Source: Zeugodacus cucurbitae
Taxonomy: Eukaryota; Arthropoda; Insecta; Diptera; Tephritidae
Direction of reading: 5' to 3'
NCBI RefSeq assembly: GCF_028554725.1
Contig: NC_071671.1
Span: forward strand, 64,095,001 to 64,159,000
DNA: 64,000 bases
Shown: one piece after another, positions 25,446 to 36,838 of the stretch
How positions within the stretch are numbered: the stretch's first letter is position 1
How the letters are laid out: every line of letters begins with the position of its first letter
The notes under the pieces: model-generated
The model's database searches: none
What the model was told of the DNA's origin: nothing
Seen by the model: only the letters and a program-made list of their open reading frames with translations
Position numbers and translations under genes: made by a program

Positions 25446-27215
25446 GGTTCGACGGACTCACTGCTACAATGAACTCGAAAATCACACCAAATTTTGGATA
25501 ACGAATTGTGAAATATCAGTTGCATGTAATGGAAGTTGATCCTGACCACTTTACGTTTAACAAGCCTCTGAGTACAAATCGTAAGTAACATTTAATTATA
25601 TTGCTGAAATATATAATTACTTATCGCTAGCTTAATCTTTATCTCTTTAAATAGATCATATATACAGGATATACATATGTAAATGATGGAATATTTATAA
25701 CGATAAAGGAACATACATATGTAAAGAAAGTTACATGTACTTCAATAAACAGTTTGCTAAAACGTAACGAACGGCTTAAAGCGCTGACTCATTCACTCAT
25801 TCTAGATTCGCATATATAATATTTAGCACGTGTTGCACATCTTTCTTATAGTGATTAATTGAATTTTCTATACAAATTTGGATTATCTAATAAATATACC
25901 CCGTAGAATAAAAGAAAACCCTTTCACCAAAATGCTCATTTCGTTTTTTTTACCTTAAAAAAATTGGTTTTGGTTTCGAATTCAATTGAATTTGGGTACT
26001 TAATTTTAGAAATATACATTTCCTAGATGCATTGCTCTTAACTGCCGCTGTATTCCAGCTCCCTTACTCTTACATAGAAATTTATATATTAATAGTACAT
26101 TTAGCCTGTTGAGATCTCTATAATTTACGATTTTGTAAATCTTCCAAATCTCACAGTTGCATTTACAAATAGCGTATTCCTAACTGTTGTTGCGCGCTCT
26201 GGTTTATTTGCATGCCATTATTTATCTAACTGTTGTAGTATTGCTCAAAGCTACAAAAATAACTGCCAGTGTTGCCTGATTTGTTATTTATTTATAAATT
26301 TGTTGTTATATATTTTATTTATTATATTTTTGGTAAATTTTAAATAAAAAATGTATAATATTTCTTAAGCTGAAGAAGGTTTTTAACGCTCTAGAAAACT
26401 AGAATATTATGAGAAAATATTTGTATCGGAAAACATAAAAAACATCGCTATAAACTTCTAGACTTCTAGAGTACCGAAGCGAAATGATAGAAATTTGAGT
26501 TTTTGGTGATTTCGCATAACACTTTCATCCATCTTTTTGTATAAGATAGTAACTCTCTTGTAGTCTGGCGCCACTTTCTTATTGTACAAGCTAGTATTTA
26601 CGATAACTCTATCATCTATTGCTCAAATAGCCTTAAAGCCAACGTAATGGTGTTCGGAAAAATACTTTATGGATGATTTCGGCATGACGATTGCCTAAAA
26701 ATCCACAATGATCCGCAAATTGTCAACTTACACTTTACTTCTTGAGATCATTTCGAAATTGAACTTCTTAAGACGCGAATTAATTTAATTTAATCAGATA
26801 ACCATAAATTTTTTGAAAAAAAAAAATACGACTCTTTAACTCAAAGTTTTATTTTATACAAATTTACTTTGACACGATCTGATAGCATTACATTCGCTGT
26901 AATCATTATTCAAATAGTATGCACGATATTTTTAAACAGATAAAAATGCATAAGACCACGTAACTCTTTATCTCCGAATTTCTAGAAAGAGTTAGTTGGA
27001 AATGTAATCAGTATAAAAACCTAGCAACAGATGTACATTTCTTACACAGAGTACCATAGCTTGATAAAATTATTACTTTTAACTATTTTAAATACACTTA
27101 CTGTTATAATACTAAATCGTAATTAAAAAACTACAGTTATTCAAGCAACATCAGTATGTAATTTGATAATTCTCATATCTCAGTTTCTTATTCTCCATTT
27201 TGAACGAATTTCGAA
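25446..27215. other. 5' flank of copy 6 and intergenic
   Basis: Up to about 26.3 kb it matches the copy 5 flank. The probable initiator is GAGTCAGCGC (minus strand, about 25782-25790), and an 8-bp unit ACTCATTC is tandemly duplicated at 25787-25802, absent from copy 5. From 26.3 to 27.2 kb I see nothing recognisable. Confidence 0.5.
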
Positions 27216-28809
27216 TCAAATGTGTTGGCGATTGTCCCGCTCTATCTTGGGGTAATTCCAGGCTTGAATTTCCGTCTTGCCAAACAAGACGAACAATAAA
27301 TTGCCAATGAAGTACATACCACCGCCGATATAGAACACGATACGCCACTGTTCTATGCATTTCTGTTAAAAAAAAATGAAAGTTTCCAGTAAAAAAGGTG
27401 GGGTATTTATAAACATATGTATATAAAAGCATACGAACCGCATCTGTGACGATGAAGCCCACCGTTAGTGGTGCCAATAAGCTCATTATATTTGCCGCAC
27501 AATTCGCTATGCCCATAAGGATACCAGCAAAATTGGGTGATAGATCGATATGATTAGTGAGGAAACCCAAATAGCTGGACGAATTCACACCCACAGCAAT
27601 AACAAGCAACGCTAATGCCAATTCACTCTGATCGGCGCGCATATAACCGAGTAGTATGATCGGTATTACGGGCACCCAAAAACCGATGGTGTTGAACAGC
27701 TTACGACTGGTATTGACGCTCATGTAGCCTCGTTTAATCAGAAAGTCATCTAAAATACAAAATGCAAATGTCAAGAATAAACTAGACAGATAAGGTATCG
27801 ATGACAAAATTGCATTGCTCTCCATATCCTTTCCAAGTATGCTCTTTATGTATGAAGGTATTTGCGTTAACATTATCCAAAAGCCCCAAGTGAAAGTGCA
27901 CTGTGCCACCAATAGCACCCAAAAAGGCACAGATGTGAATATGTTCAACCAAGGTGTTTTTGTGGATGCATGCTCATGCTCCGGTTTGACTGATGTTACC
28001 AACGCTGTTTCAATGAACATACACTCATCTTCACTAATCCATTTGCACTCTCTGGGTGTGCTTGCGCCAAACAAATACCAGATCACACCCCAAATTATGC
28101 TTAAAATGCCGGAGAAATAAAATATACCCGGCCAGCCCAAGGAGGATGTGGCAATCCAACCGCTAACTAACATAATCACTGAGCTACCAAATTGCAGACC
28201 AGTGTAGCAAAAGGTGCCCATAGAGCCGCGCTCCTTGGTTGGCACCCATTTCGAGAGCAAAGTATGTATCGCTGAATAGGCGCTTCCCAGTATGAGACCT
28301 TGACATAAACGTAACGCACAGAGCAGTTGCCAGTCGCCCAAGCGCACGCTCAGCGGTGTTAATAAAGCCAAGAGGCCACTCAACGTTATACTCCAAAGAT
28401 AGATTTGTTTGCCACCAAATCGGTGCGCCAACTGACTGCCCGGTACTTGTGTTATGCAATAGCCCCAAAAGAAACTGCTAAACACATATGATTTTGTCTC
28501 CTCCGACCATTGATACTCCTACGGTAAAGAATTACAGTTACGACAAGGTTATATATTATTCAATCACCTCAAAGTCGGGATTGGTGGAATTCTTATCCAT
28601 CATTGCCACGATCGCTACCGAGAGATTTACACGCTGTATTACTGCAGCTGACATTCCCAGAAATATTAGAATACACTGTACATGACGAGCGCCGAAGAGC
28701 GGTGCTAAAATTTAAGCATAGATTAGATATCATCGCTTCTATGAACACCAATTTGCTATAATTTTTACAAACCTTTATATTCACCATCATTTGTCCGCAC
28801 ATTTGTCAT
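27216..28809 (-). CDS. SLC17-type MFS transporter, copy 7
   Basis: Exons 28809-28773 (37 nt, MTNVRTNDGEYK), 28704-28568 (137 nt), 28518-27439, 27362-27216; 466 aa. Introns are 68, 49 and 76 nt; donors GTTTGT, GTGATT, GTTCGT. The split codon G/CA gives A before PLFGARHVQC. Helix 1 reads QRVNLSVAIVAMM. Exon 2 holds EYQWSEETKSYVFSSFFWGY, VPGSQLAHRFGG, RLCQGLILG (L where nearly all other copies have Q), WVPTKERGSMGT and NHIDLSPNFAGILMGIAN. Exon 3 starts KCIEQWRIVFYIGGGMYF and ends IERDNRQHI. If the last intron is not removed, the frame shifts but stays open for about 100 codons, so an ORF finder reports an unrelated C-terminus. Confidence 0.89.
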
Positions 28810-28862
28810 TTTTTATCGAATTGTTGAGACACCGTAAGACGAGAAATGAATTAGAACAAGTT

Positions 28863-28888
28863 AACCGATCGAGATGTGGAAAACTCCT
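28863..28888 (-). promoter_or_regulatory. initiator/palindrome cassette of copy 7 (weak)
   Basis: Plus-strand CCGATCGAGATGTGGAAAAC matches the cassette of copies 8-18, but the second palindrome arm is ACTCCT instead of ACATCT and the initiator reads TCGGTT instead of TCAGTT. It lies about 57 nt upstream of the ATG. Confidence 0.45.
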
Positions 28889-29519
28889 AACAGTGTAATA
28901 TTTATTAAGTTAGTATAGAGTGAACAGTGGTTGACGACTTTGGGTGGTTCAAAGATCACTTTAATTGAAAGTTCCAAGTAGTGGTTACGCTTCTTTATAG
29001 TTATTGAAATAGTCGCCAGAGTTATTAATTAAGTAATGCTTTAAATTTGCATTCCGAAATATTATTGTTCCTAAAAAAGTTATCAACATTTTCTTAAATA
29101 AGCTATTTTCCTATAAGTACTATTTAACTCCCACAGATTTCTACTTTTTGAATCACTTCACTTCATATGCAAATATGAGTGCCATTTTTTATTTGCCTTT
29201 ATTGGCACCATTAGTTTTTATGATTTGTCATACAATAATTTTTTTGAACTGATCAAATATGTACTGTACGTTTATTAAATTACCCAAGAGTACTAAAAGA
29301 TCAAGTTGTTTTACATTTATTTGTGATATGATTGCAGATAATTAAAACATATAGTAATTAAAGCACCTTGTTGTAGAAAGAGAAGATGTGCATTTGCAGT
29401 TAAGGCAATAAGCTGAAAAATAGTGGGATACTTATTAAAACGGTCGCGACCAATTATCTGGTGTAGAGTAAAGAAAATTTTTACATTTCTAATTGTTAAC
29501 GCATAACTGCACCACTATT

Positions 29520-30058
29520 TTTCTAAATCGGTTGACAACCATGCCTACTTCTCTTATATTTTTCTCTCGTATACCTCCAGAACCTGTGAAGGTAATGGAG
29601 CAAAACTTTACATAAGCAATATATTTTCACTCATTTCAAAATTGTTGAAATCTGACCACAAATTTTCATAGCCACAGATATCGAACTTGAAGAATTCAGT
29701 AATAAGAGTAATTTTCCACGGAAAATATACGTAAATCTCTTAGATATTTTAAAGTAATTCAGAGGGGATCTTTTTCTTGTACTAGTGCTTAAAATTGGGT
29801 TATAACTCCTATATACCTAATATTAGTGTTTTCAAACACCGTATATATTAGTTAATATGTGAAATTAGAAAAATTAAGTGAGTGTATTATATCGGATATA
29901 ATGTAATTTGGTGGTGAAAATGAGTAAAATTGGTCCAGAAATTAGCTCACCTCCTATATACTATATATAATGATTTTCGTTATTCTAGTGGACTTTATAC
30001 CGAGTATTACGAGAGTATATAATGTTCGGTTACACCCGAATATAGCTCTTCTTTTTTG
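29520..30058 (-). repeat. dispersed repeat, truncated
   Basis: Ends with TATAATGTTCGGTTACACCC followed by GAATATAGCTCTTC, the same terminus as the copy ending at 23252. Truncated at its other end. Non-coding. Confidence 0.65.
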
Positions 30059-30919
30059 TTTATACTAGCGATTTTCCGTAATCAAACGACTTTATTAACA
30101 TTGCATCCTTTCAAGCCCATAATGAATATGTTTCAGAGACCTCCTAATTTTGTCAATTAGTAAATGATCGACAATATTATAGAAACCAACTACATAAATT
30201 AGAGCGTTATTTGAACCGTCGTTAAGACAATTAAGAAAATATAGCTTGGAAGAATATTTGATTCGACGTCAACAACATAGATTTTGCTGGTTTAAAAATA
30301 TGTTTCTTAAAAACAAAAACCATTAGCATTTCGAACATCTTCAACACACTAAATTGAGTGTACACCTACTAATTTCAGAAATTAAATTCCAAAAATGACA
30401 TAGGTTTCAGTCATATTTCTGATTGTTTTTTTTATGACAAGTAAAAGTTTGCGAATTAGTTATTAAACTCTGTGGTGAAGGAAATTATTTCCGCCAAACT
30501 GTTTATATGGGTACATAATATTATGAACGTCCCGAATATTATGAGCTATGAAGCTTCAAACAGTTCGGGAAGAGGTTAAAAAAACATTTGGGAAGAGGTC
30601 GAAGTAAGTATTTCGGGCTTTAAATTAACGCAACATGGTTCGAAAAGTATAGATGAACTCCAAGATTAGCATATCCAAATTGGTAACAGAGATATCACAC
30701 AGCATCAATAAACCACTGTCTACGACTATTCGTCGACACTTGCGTAAAACTCATTTCCGTGGTGAAACGCTGGAAGACAATAAATAGAACTAATCGTTTG
30801 GAAGCCGTTAAAATATTGAGGCCTTTTATTGATTTGTTTATTGATATTGTTTGTGTTATGGTGTGCGAGTCTATGCTGAAAGTGGAATTGGAACTATATA
30901 AGTTGTTGAAATATGTATA

Positions 30920-31120
30920 TGTATAATGAAGGATTTTTGGACGCTTTGGCATTAGTTGAAGACAAACCGTTAGAAAGCTCAAAATAGTAATTCTAAGCAA
31001 ATTGTGCACATAGTTCGGGCGTGTATTTCATAATGTCCCTAAACAAATTAAAACAGCGCAATATGTTGTGATTGTATAAAAATAGTGTTCATATAATATA
31101 ATTAAAAAAATAATTATTAA
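30920..31120. repeat. 3' flank segment shared with copy 14
   Basis: GGACGCTTTGGCATTAGTTG, GACAAACCGTTAGAAAGC and AACAGCGCAATATGTTGTGA here recur nearly unchanged at about 43.98-44.15 kb, immediately downstream of copy 14. The end of this segment also resembles the end of the Tc3-like relic near 49.3 kb (GCAATATGTTGTGAGAATAT), so it may itself descend from a transposon end; that last step is inference. Confidence 0.6.
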
Positions 31121-31137
31121 AAAAAAAAATCATTCAT

Positions 31138-32771
31138 TCATTCTTCACTCTGATAGTTGCGCATCGCATATGGTGATCGCCTTACTGAGTTCCAGGCTTG
31201 GATTTCGGTCTGACCAAACAGAATGAACAATAAATTGCCGAAGAAGTACATACCGCCGGTAATGTAGAAGACGATACGCCACTGAAGTACATTTTTCTAT
31301 AAAGAGGTAGAAGTGAGGTAATGAATAATGATTTTAGATCAGGGCTTAATTAGAATATTTATAAGTATACGAACCGCATCTGTGATGATGAAACCCACCG
31401 TTAGAGGTGCTAAAAAGTTTATAATACCCGTTGCAAAATTCGCTATGCCCATGAGGATACCAGCGAAATTGGGTGATAAATCAATATGATTGGTAAGAAA
31501 ACCCAAATTACACCCCGTACTCACACCAACAGCAATAATAAGCAATGCCAGTGCCAATTCACTCTGATCGGCGTGCATATAGCCGAGTAGTATGATCGGT
31601 ACGACGGGCACCCAGAAACCGATAGTGTTGAACAGCTTACGACTGGTATTGACGCTCGTGTAGCCACGTTTCATCAGAAAATCGGCTAAAATACAAAAAA
31701 CAATTGTGAAGAATAAACATGACAGATAAGGTACCGACGACATAAGTGCATTGCTCTCGATATCCTGTCCCAGTACGCCTTTCATATACGAAGGTATTTC
31801 TGTCATTATTATCATAAATCCCCAACTGGTGGTACACTGTGCCACCAATAGCACCCAAAAAGGTACAGATGTGAGTATCTTCAACCAAGGTGTTTTTGTG
31901 AGAGCATGCTCATGCTCCGGTTTGGTCGATGTTGCCAGCGCGGTTTCAATGAACATACGTTCCCCTTCTCTCATCCATTTGCACTCGCTGGGTGCTCTTG
32001 CGCCAACCAAGTACCAGATCAAACCCCAAATTAAGCTGAATATGCCGGAGAAATAAAATATACCAGGCCATCCAAAGGAGGATGTGGCAATCCAACCGCT
32101 GACCAACATCATCAACAAATTACCAAAATACACGCCAGTGTAGCAAAAGGTGCCAAGTGTGCTGCGTTCCTCGGCTGGTACCCATTTCGAGAGCAACGTA
32201 TGTCCCGAAGGGAAAGTGCTACCTTGTATGAGACCTTGACACACTCTTAGCGCACAGAACAGTTGCCAGTCGCCCAAACGCACGCTCAGCGGTGTTAGTA
32301 AAGCCAAGATTGCACTCAATACTACACTACAAAGTAGTGTTATTTTACCACCAAATCTGTGGGCCAATTGACTGCCCGGTATTTGTGTTACACAATAGCC
32401 CCAATAAAAACTGCTCAGCAGGTAAGATTTTGTCTTCTCCGACCATTGGTATTCCTGCGGTAAAAGGTAACAATTATGGCAAGTTATTATGTTTATTTGT
32501 TTTTGCTATTTCCTCACCTCAAAGTCGGGATTGGTCGAATTCTTATCCATCATTGCCACTATCGCTACCGATAGATTTATTCGCTGCGTGAAGGCAGCAG
32601 ACATTCCCGCAAATATTAGAATACACTGTACATGACGAGCGCCGAAGAGCGGCGCTGCAGTTAAAAGAAATTTTTATTAAAAGAAATTAAAAAAGTATAT
32701 ATATATTTTGTGCTATTTATTTCTTATTACAAACATTTATGTTCATTATCATCTATCTGTGTAGTTTCCAT
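31138..32771 (-). CDS. SLC17-type MFS transporter, copy 8
   Basis: Exons 32771-32735 (METTQIDDNEHK), 32654-32518, 32454-31375, 31296-31138; 470 aa; introns 80, 63 and 78 nt; last donor GTTCGT. The split codon T/CG gives S before PLFGARHVQC. Exon 2 opens EYQWSEKTKSYLLSSFYWGY and carries IPGSQLAHRFGG, RVCQGLIQG, WVPAEERSTLGT and NHIDLSPNFAGILMGIAN. Exon 3 begins KNVLQWRIVFYITGGMYFFG and ends MRNYQSEE. Helix 5 and the loop around IIMTEIPSYMKGV differ from most copies (usual MLTQIPSY), a difference shared in part with copies 13-15. Strong promoter cassette upstream; leader about 97 nt. Confidence 0.91.
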
Positions 32772-32864
32772 TTTTATCAAGTTATAGGCACACCATTAGA
32801 AAAAGGTGAGACTATACGAAGCACCAAAAAATGGGTTGACTCTGTCACCGCACCAAAACAAGTT

Positions 32865-32890
32865 AACTGCTCGAGATGTGAAAAACATCT
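32865..32890 (-). promoter_or_regulatory. initiator/palindrome cassette of copy 8
   Basis: Inverted repeat AGATGT-gaaaa-ACATCT at 32874-32890 followed (minus strand) by GCAGTT with the A at 32868, about 97 nt upstream of the ATG. Confidence 0.55.
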
Positions 32891-33191
32891 AATAGTGTAA
32901 ATTCTTTTTAAGTTATGTGCCTTCTGCTAATTTCTATACCTTTCTATCAAACTTCTGTAGGAAAGATTCAATTTTACAATTTGCCTTATAATAATAATTT
33001 AATGAAATGAACAAATATTTTACGTCAAATAAATTAGCCAAGAATACTAAACAAACTCTTTGGTATACTCTTGTTTATGATATGATTGCACATAATTAAG
33101 AAAATCTACTTTGATATAGTGCATAAATCAGGCAAACATTTCGTACAAATATTATAATACGTTATGCTGAGCTTTAGTTTACATTTTTTTC

Positions 33192-33849
33192 GACATTGAC
33201 TGGCTCGAATTTGATAATAGAACACATCACATTGCTGCGAATCCTTGGGATAACTACATTTCTGGATTTTGGTTTAACCGAACAGGATGGATAGCAAAAA
33301 TCGCGATTGATAAACAATTTACCGTTGTAGAAGTTCCACGTTTACCTCGAAAACTTCGACCTGAAATAGTCGCTTCAGTTTATGAACGGTCTCGAGACAC
33401 AATTTCGTAAATTATGTGGTGGCAGACCACATTAAATACATTGGAACATTCGATACTACGACCTACAGCAGTCTGCCGAATCCAGTATAATACATTCTAA
33501 AACCAACAATATTCCATACATTTAAAATTGATTATATAAGCAAGTTAAATTGGAGCGAAGTGTAAAAATAAACCATACTCGAATGCACCTGAAAACACAC
33601 AAAAAAATGCTTAAAATCAGTTCAGCCGTTTAGAAGGAGTTCACTGACAACAAATCACACTCAGCTAAAAACAGAAATATAGAAAATGACCCGGTAACCT
33701 AGTGAGGAGGACGCTATAGCACCACCATTGAGATAAAATGTGCCAATCGATCTACGTCCCTCGGTCGGCATCCACCTTGAGAGCAACGTGTGAATTGAGA
33801 AGAAAGTACGACTCTTCAGCAAACCTTGGACCACTCTTAGGTACGCCAA
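33192..33849 (-). pseudogene. SLC17 relic, copy 9 (copy-19 type)
   Basis: Two separated fragments on the minus strand. 33192-33320 matches the last exon of copy 19 (plus-strand GACTGGCTCGAATTTGATAA, compare GACGGGCTCGAATTTGATGT). 33661-33849 matches the middle of exon 2: VVQGLLKSRTFFSIHTLLSR, then a deletion, then GAIASSSLGYRVIFYIS. Between them lies a short RTE-like tail (about 33590-33660, with TCAGTTCAGCCGTTTAGAAG). The rest of the gene is missing. The same relic recurs as copy 12. Confidence 0.8.
33592..33660 (+). mobile_element. RTE-like element tail inside relic copy 9
   Basis: TCAGTTCAGCCGTTTAGAAG followed by GAGTTCACTGACAACA resembles common 3' tails of RTE-type non-LTR elements. Very short; it interrupts the relic between its last-exon and exon 2 fragments. 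Confidence 0.4.
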
Positions 33850-34559
33850 AAACAGATTTTCGTTTAAAAAAATATCTCCAGAATAGGCTACTAGACTATC
33901 AATATAATTTATCTAATTCGGCTTGTACACGATAATTACATCAAAATCACTATATTCAATGCCTGAATGCTTTGGAAAGAAAATTCTAAAAATTCTAAAT
34001 TTTACCATCGTATGATAAACTGAAATATAATCAACAAAAAGGATTTCCAATCTCTTTAAGATATCGCAGAGATTTATGGTATTTTCGGTCAAAAGTCAGC
34101 CCTAATTATTGCGTAACTATATTATACGATTTGAGACTATAAAAAATAATCCGACGACGTAGAAAATTTTATTCGGACATATTCACCGAGGATTGCTATA
34201 TATATTGTCGGTTGAAGGAATCAGAAGGAATTTAAAGTTCTGCTATATGAAAAGAAGGCGTGGCGGCATACCAATTTTTTGTTGAAATTAGCAGAAAAGT
34301 TTCCTTTCTGTCCATTTCTCGTTCCAATAAAAATCACATATACCGTACCACATATCTACTACAAAATTAAATACAACTGACGTTTTTTCTTAACGAGATA
34401 ACGCTTTATTCAACTCTACGAATTTTATGTCTTACAAATAACCGTTCAGTCAACAAAACTGTTATACTCAAATACAACAAGTTGCGGAAGTATAAAAATA
34501 CTACACATAAGTAGAAATTCAACAATTCCTCATTGTTCATTTTAATGGTTCCGAACGGA
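33850..34559. repeat. intergenic flank shared with copies 12-13
   Basis: No gene. Phrases such as GAGATTTATGGTATTTTCGG (about 34070) recur at about 39030, and the run into the next gene downstream is similar, showing that relic, flank and following gene were duplicated together. Confidence 0.6.
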
Positions 34560-36159
34560 TTATGATGGTGATCGTTCCAATGAGTTCCAGGCTTGGATTT
34601 TGGTCTGACCAAACAAGATGAATAATAAATTGCCAATGAAGTACATGCCTCCGGTAATGTAGAACACGATGCGCCACTGAAGTACATTTTTCTGCAATCG
34701 CAGTGAGTGAAAAGACACAATGAAAAAGTTAATTGGTGGCTGATTTATAAGCATATATAAAAGTATACGAACCGCATCTGTGACGATGAAGCCCACCGTC
34801 AGTGGTGCTAGTAAACACATAATATTGGTTGCACAATTAACTATTCCCATAAGGATTCCAGCAAAATTGGGTGATAGATCGATATGATTGGTGAAGAAAC
34901 CCAAATTACAGGCCGTATTCACACCCACAGTAATAATAAGTAACGCTAGTGCCAACACACTTTGATCGGCACGCATATAACCGAGTAGTATGATCGGCAC
35001 TATGGGCACCCAGAAACCGATAGTGTTAAACAGCTTACGACTGGTATTGACGTTCGTGTAGCCACGTTTAATTAGAAAATCGGCTAAAACACAAAATACA
35101 AATGTCAAGAATAAACTAAAAAGATAAGGTGCGGAAGACATGAGTGCATTGCTCTCGATATCCCGTCCAAGTACGCCCTTCATGTAAGAAGGTATTTGTG
35201 TTAGCATAGTCCAAAAGCCCCAACCATAAGTACTCTGTGCCACCAAAAGTATCCAGAAAGGCACAGATGTGAGTATCTTCAACCAAGGAGTTTTTGGGGG
35301 CGTATTCTCATGCTCCGGTTTCGTCAATGCTGCCAGCGCTGTTTCAATGAACATACACTCATCTTCACTAATCCATTTGCACTCTCTGGGTGTGCTAGCG
35401 CCAAACAAATACCAGACAAAACTCCAAATCATGCCGAGTAAACCTGAGAAATAAAATATGCCTGGCCAACCGAATGAAGAGGAGGCAATCCAACCGCTAA
35501 CCAACATGATCAGTGAGCTACCAAAAGTCAAGCCAGTGTAGCAAAAGCTGCTAAGTGTGCCGCGCTCCTCTGCTGGTGCCCATTTCGAGAGCAACGTATG
35601 TATCGATGGGTATATGCTACCTTGTATGAGACCTTGACACACTCGTAACGCACAGAGCAGCTTCCAGTCGCCCAAACGTACGCTCAGCGGTGTGAGTAAA
35701 GCCAAAATTGCACTCAATGCTACACTACAAAGTAGCGTTATTTTACCACCAAATCGGTGCGCCAACTGACTGCCCGGTATTTGCGTTATGCAATAGCCCC
35801 AAAAGAAACTGCTGAGTAGGTAAGATTTTGTCTCTTCAGACCATTGGTATTCCTTCGGTAAAGAGTTACAATTGTGGCAAGTTATTATGTTTCTAATTTT
35901 TTATTGTATTCTCACCTCAAAGTCGGGGTTTGTCGAATTCCTATCCATCATTGCCACGATCGCTACTGAGAGATTTACTCGATGCGTGAACGCAACAGAA
36001 AGTCCCAGAAATATTAAGAAACACTGTACGTGACGAGCGCCGAAGAGAGGTGCTGCAATTAAGGGAAATTTTTATCAATGCAAATTTAAAGAAAAGTTAG
36101 CTATTTCTTTATCAATACAAACTTTTATGTTCATTATCAAATATCCGTGTATTTTCCAT
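34560..36159 (-). CDS. SLC17-type MFS transporter, copy 10
   Basis: Exons 36159-36123 (MENTRIFDNEHK), 36052-35916, 35852-34773, 34691-34560; 461 aa, the shortest tail (ends WNSLERSPS). Introns 70, 63 and 81 nt. The split codon A/CA gives T before PLFGARHVQC; helix 1 reads HRVNLSVAIVAMMD. Exon 2: IPGSQLAHRFGG, RVCQGLIQG, WAPAEERGTLSS, NHIDLSPNFAGILMGIVN. Exon 3 starts KNVLQWRIVFYITGGMYF. The last intron (34692-34772, donor GTTCGT) is a multiple of three without a stop, so an unspliced transcript would insert 27 mostly hydrophobic residues before the last helix. I favour splicing because every other copy needs it. Strong promoter cassette upstream. Confidence 0.9.
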
Positions 36160-36252
36160 TTTTATCGACTTGTTGGCCAACCGTTAGAAATGAGTGAAAC
36201 TACGCGAAGCACCAGAAATTGGGTTGACTATATCACCGCACCAAAACAAGTT

Positions 36253-36278
36253 GACTGATCGAGATGTGGAAAACATCT
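36253..36278 (-). promoter_or_regulatory. initiator/palindrome cassette of copy 10
   Basis: Perfect inverted repeat AGATGT-ggaaa-ACATCT at 36262-36278, and TCAGTC initiator with its A at 36256, 97 nt before the ATG. No good TATA box is visible 25-32 nt upstream; ATTTACATTA is the nearest AT-rich candidate. Confidence 0.6.
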
Positions 36279-36838
36279 AATAATGTAAATTTTGTTTAAG
36301 TTCTGTACATTTTATGTATCTTCTGTAGAAAGTATTAGTTTTTACAATATGCCATATAAAATTTATTTAAATGAACAAATACTTTACGTTTCACAAATGT
36401 CCTAAGAGTACTGAATGAACTCGTTGGTTTGCTTTTCTTTATGGTATGATTGCACATAATTAAGAAAGTATGTTTTAGGACACCTATAAAAGTTAGGTTA
36501 GAACCCGTAATGGATATATAGTTACGTTACACACTATTGTTTTGTATGAATAGTCTCTGGTTAAGGTAGTAGAGATAACAAGATCCCGTTATATAGTTTT
36601 GCTATATTTTTTTAGTTTTAGCGGAAAAATTATATATGATAGAAATGATAATTACTAAATATTGAAAAGTAGGAACCCAAAAATATTGTTTTATTTAATT
36701 GAAAATGTATTCATTAATTGCCGCCATTAATTTCGAAATTAAAGAAGTTGGCTAAGTCTCTTTAAATCAAAAAATAAATAAACCAGAGGTATTTCAATAG
36801 CCAGTGGATTTCATAGTTAATCTGATGAAGCGCAGATT
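36279..36838. other. intergenic, copies 10-11
   Basis: No gene recognised. Around 36.49-36.57 kb it resembles 41.50-41.59 kb (GTCTCTGGTTAAG), a shared upstream flank of copies 10 and 13. Confidence 0.45.

Larger units (their letters stand above)
28889..31137. other. intergenic, copies 7-8
   Basis: Contains a minus-oriented dispersed repeat (29.52-30.06 kb) and, at 30.92-31.12 kb, a segment duplicated downstream of copy 14. Nothing else recognised. Confidence 0.5.

Noticed and set aside
27151..27438. Alternative C-terminus of copy 7 from unspliced reading
   Set aside because: Splicing restores the family sequence QWRIVFYIGGGMYF; the unspliced tail is a frame-shifted version of it.
30600..30920. 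Possible transposase helix-turn-helix region upstream of the shared flank
   Set aside because: No conserved transposase block could be read in any frame; similarity was only impressionistic.
31751..32056. Recurrent about 100-codon antisense frames opposite exon 2 in copies 7, 8, 13 and 14
   Set aside because: Same position in each paralogue and explained by codon bias of the sense strand; no independent motif.
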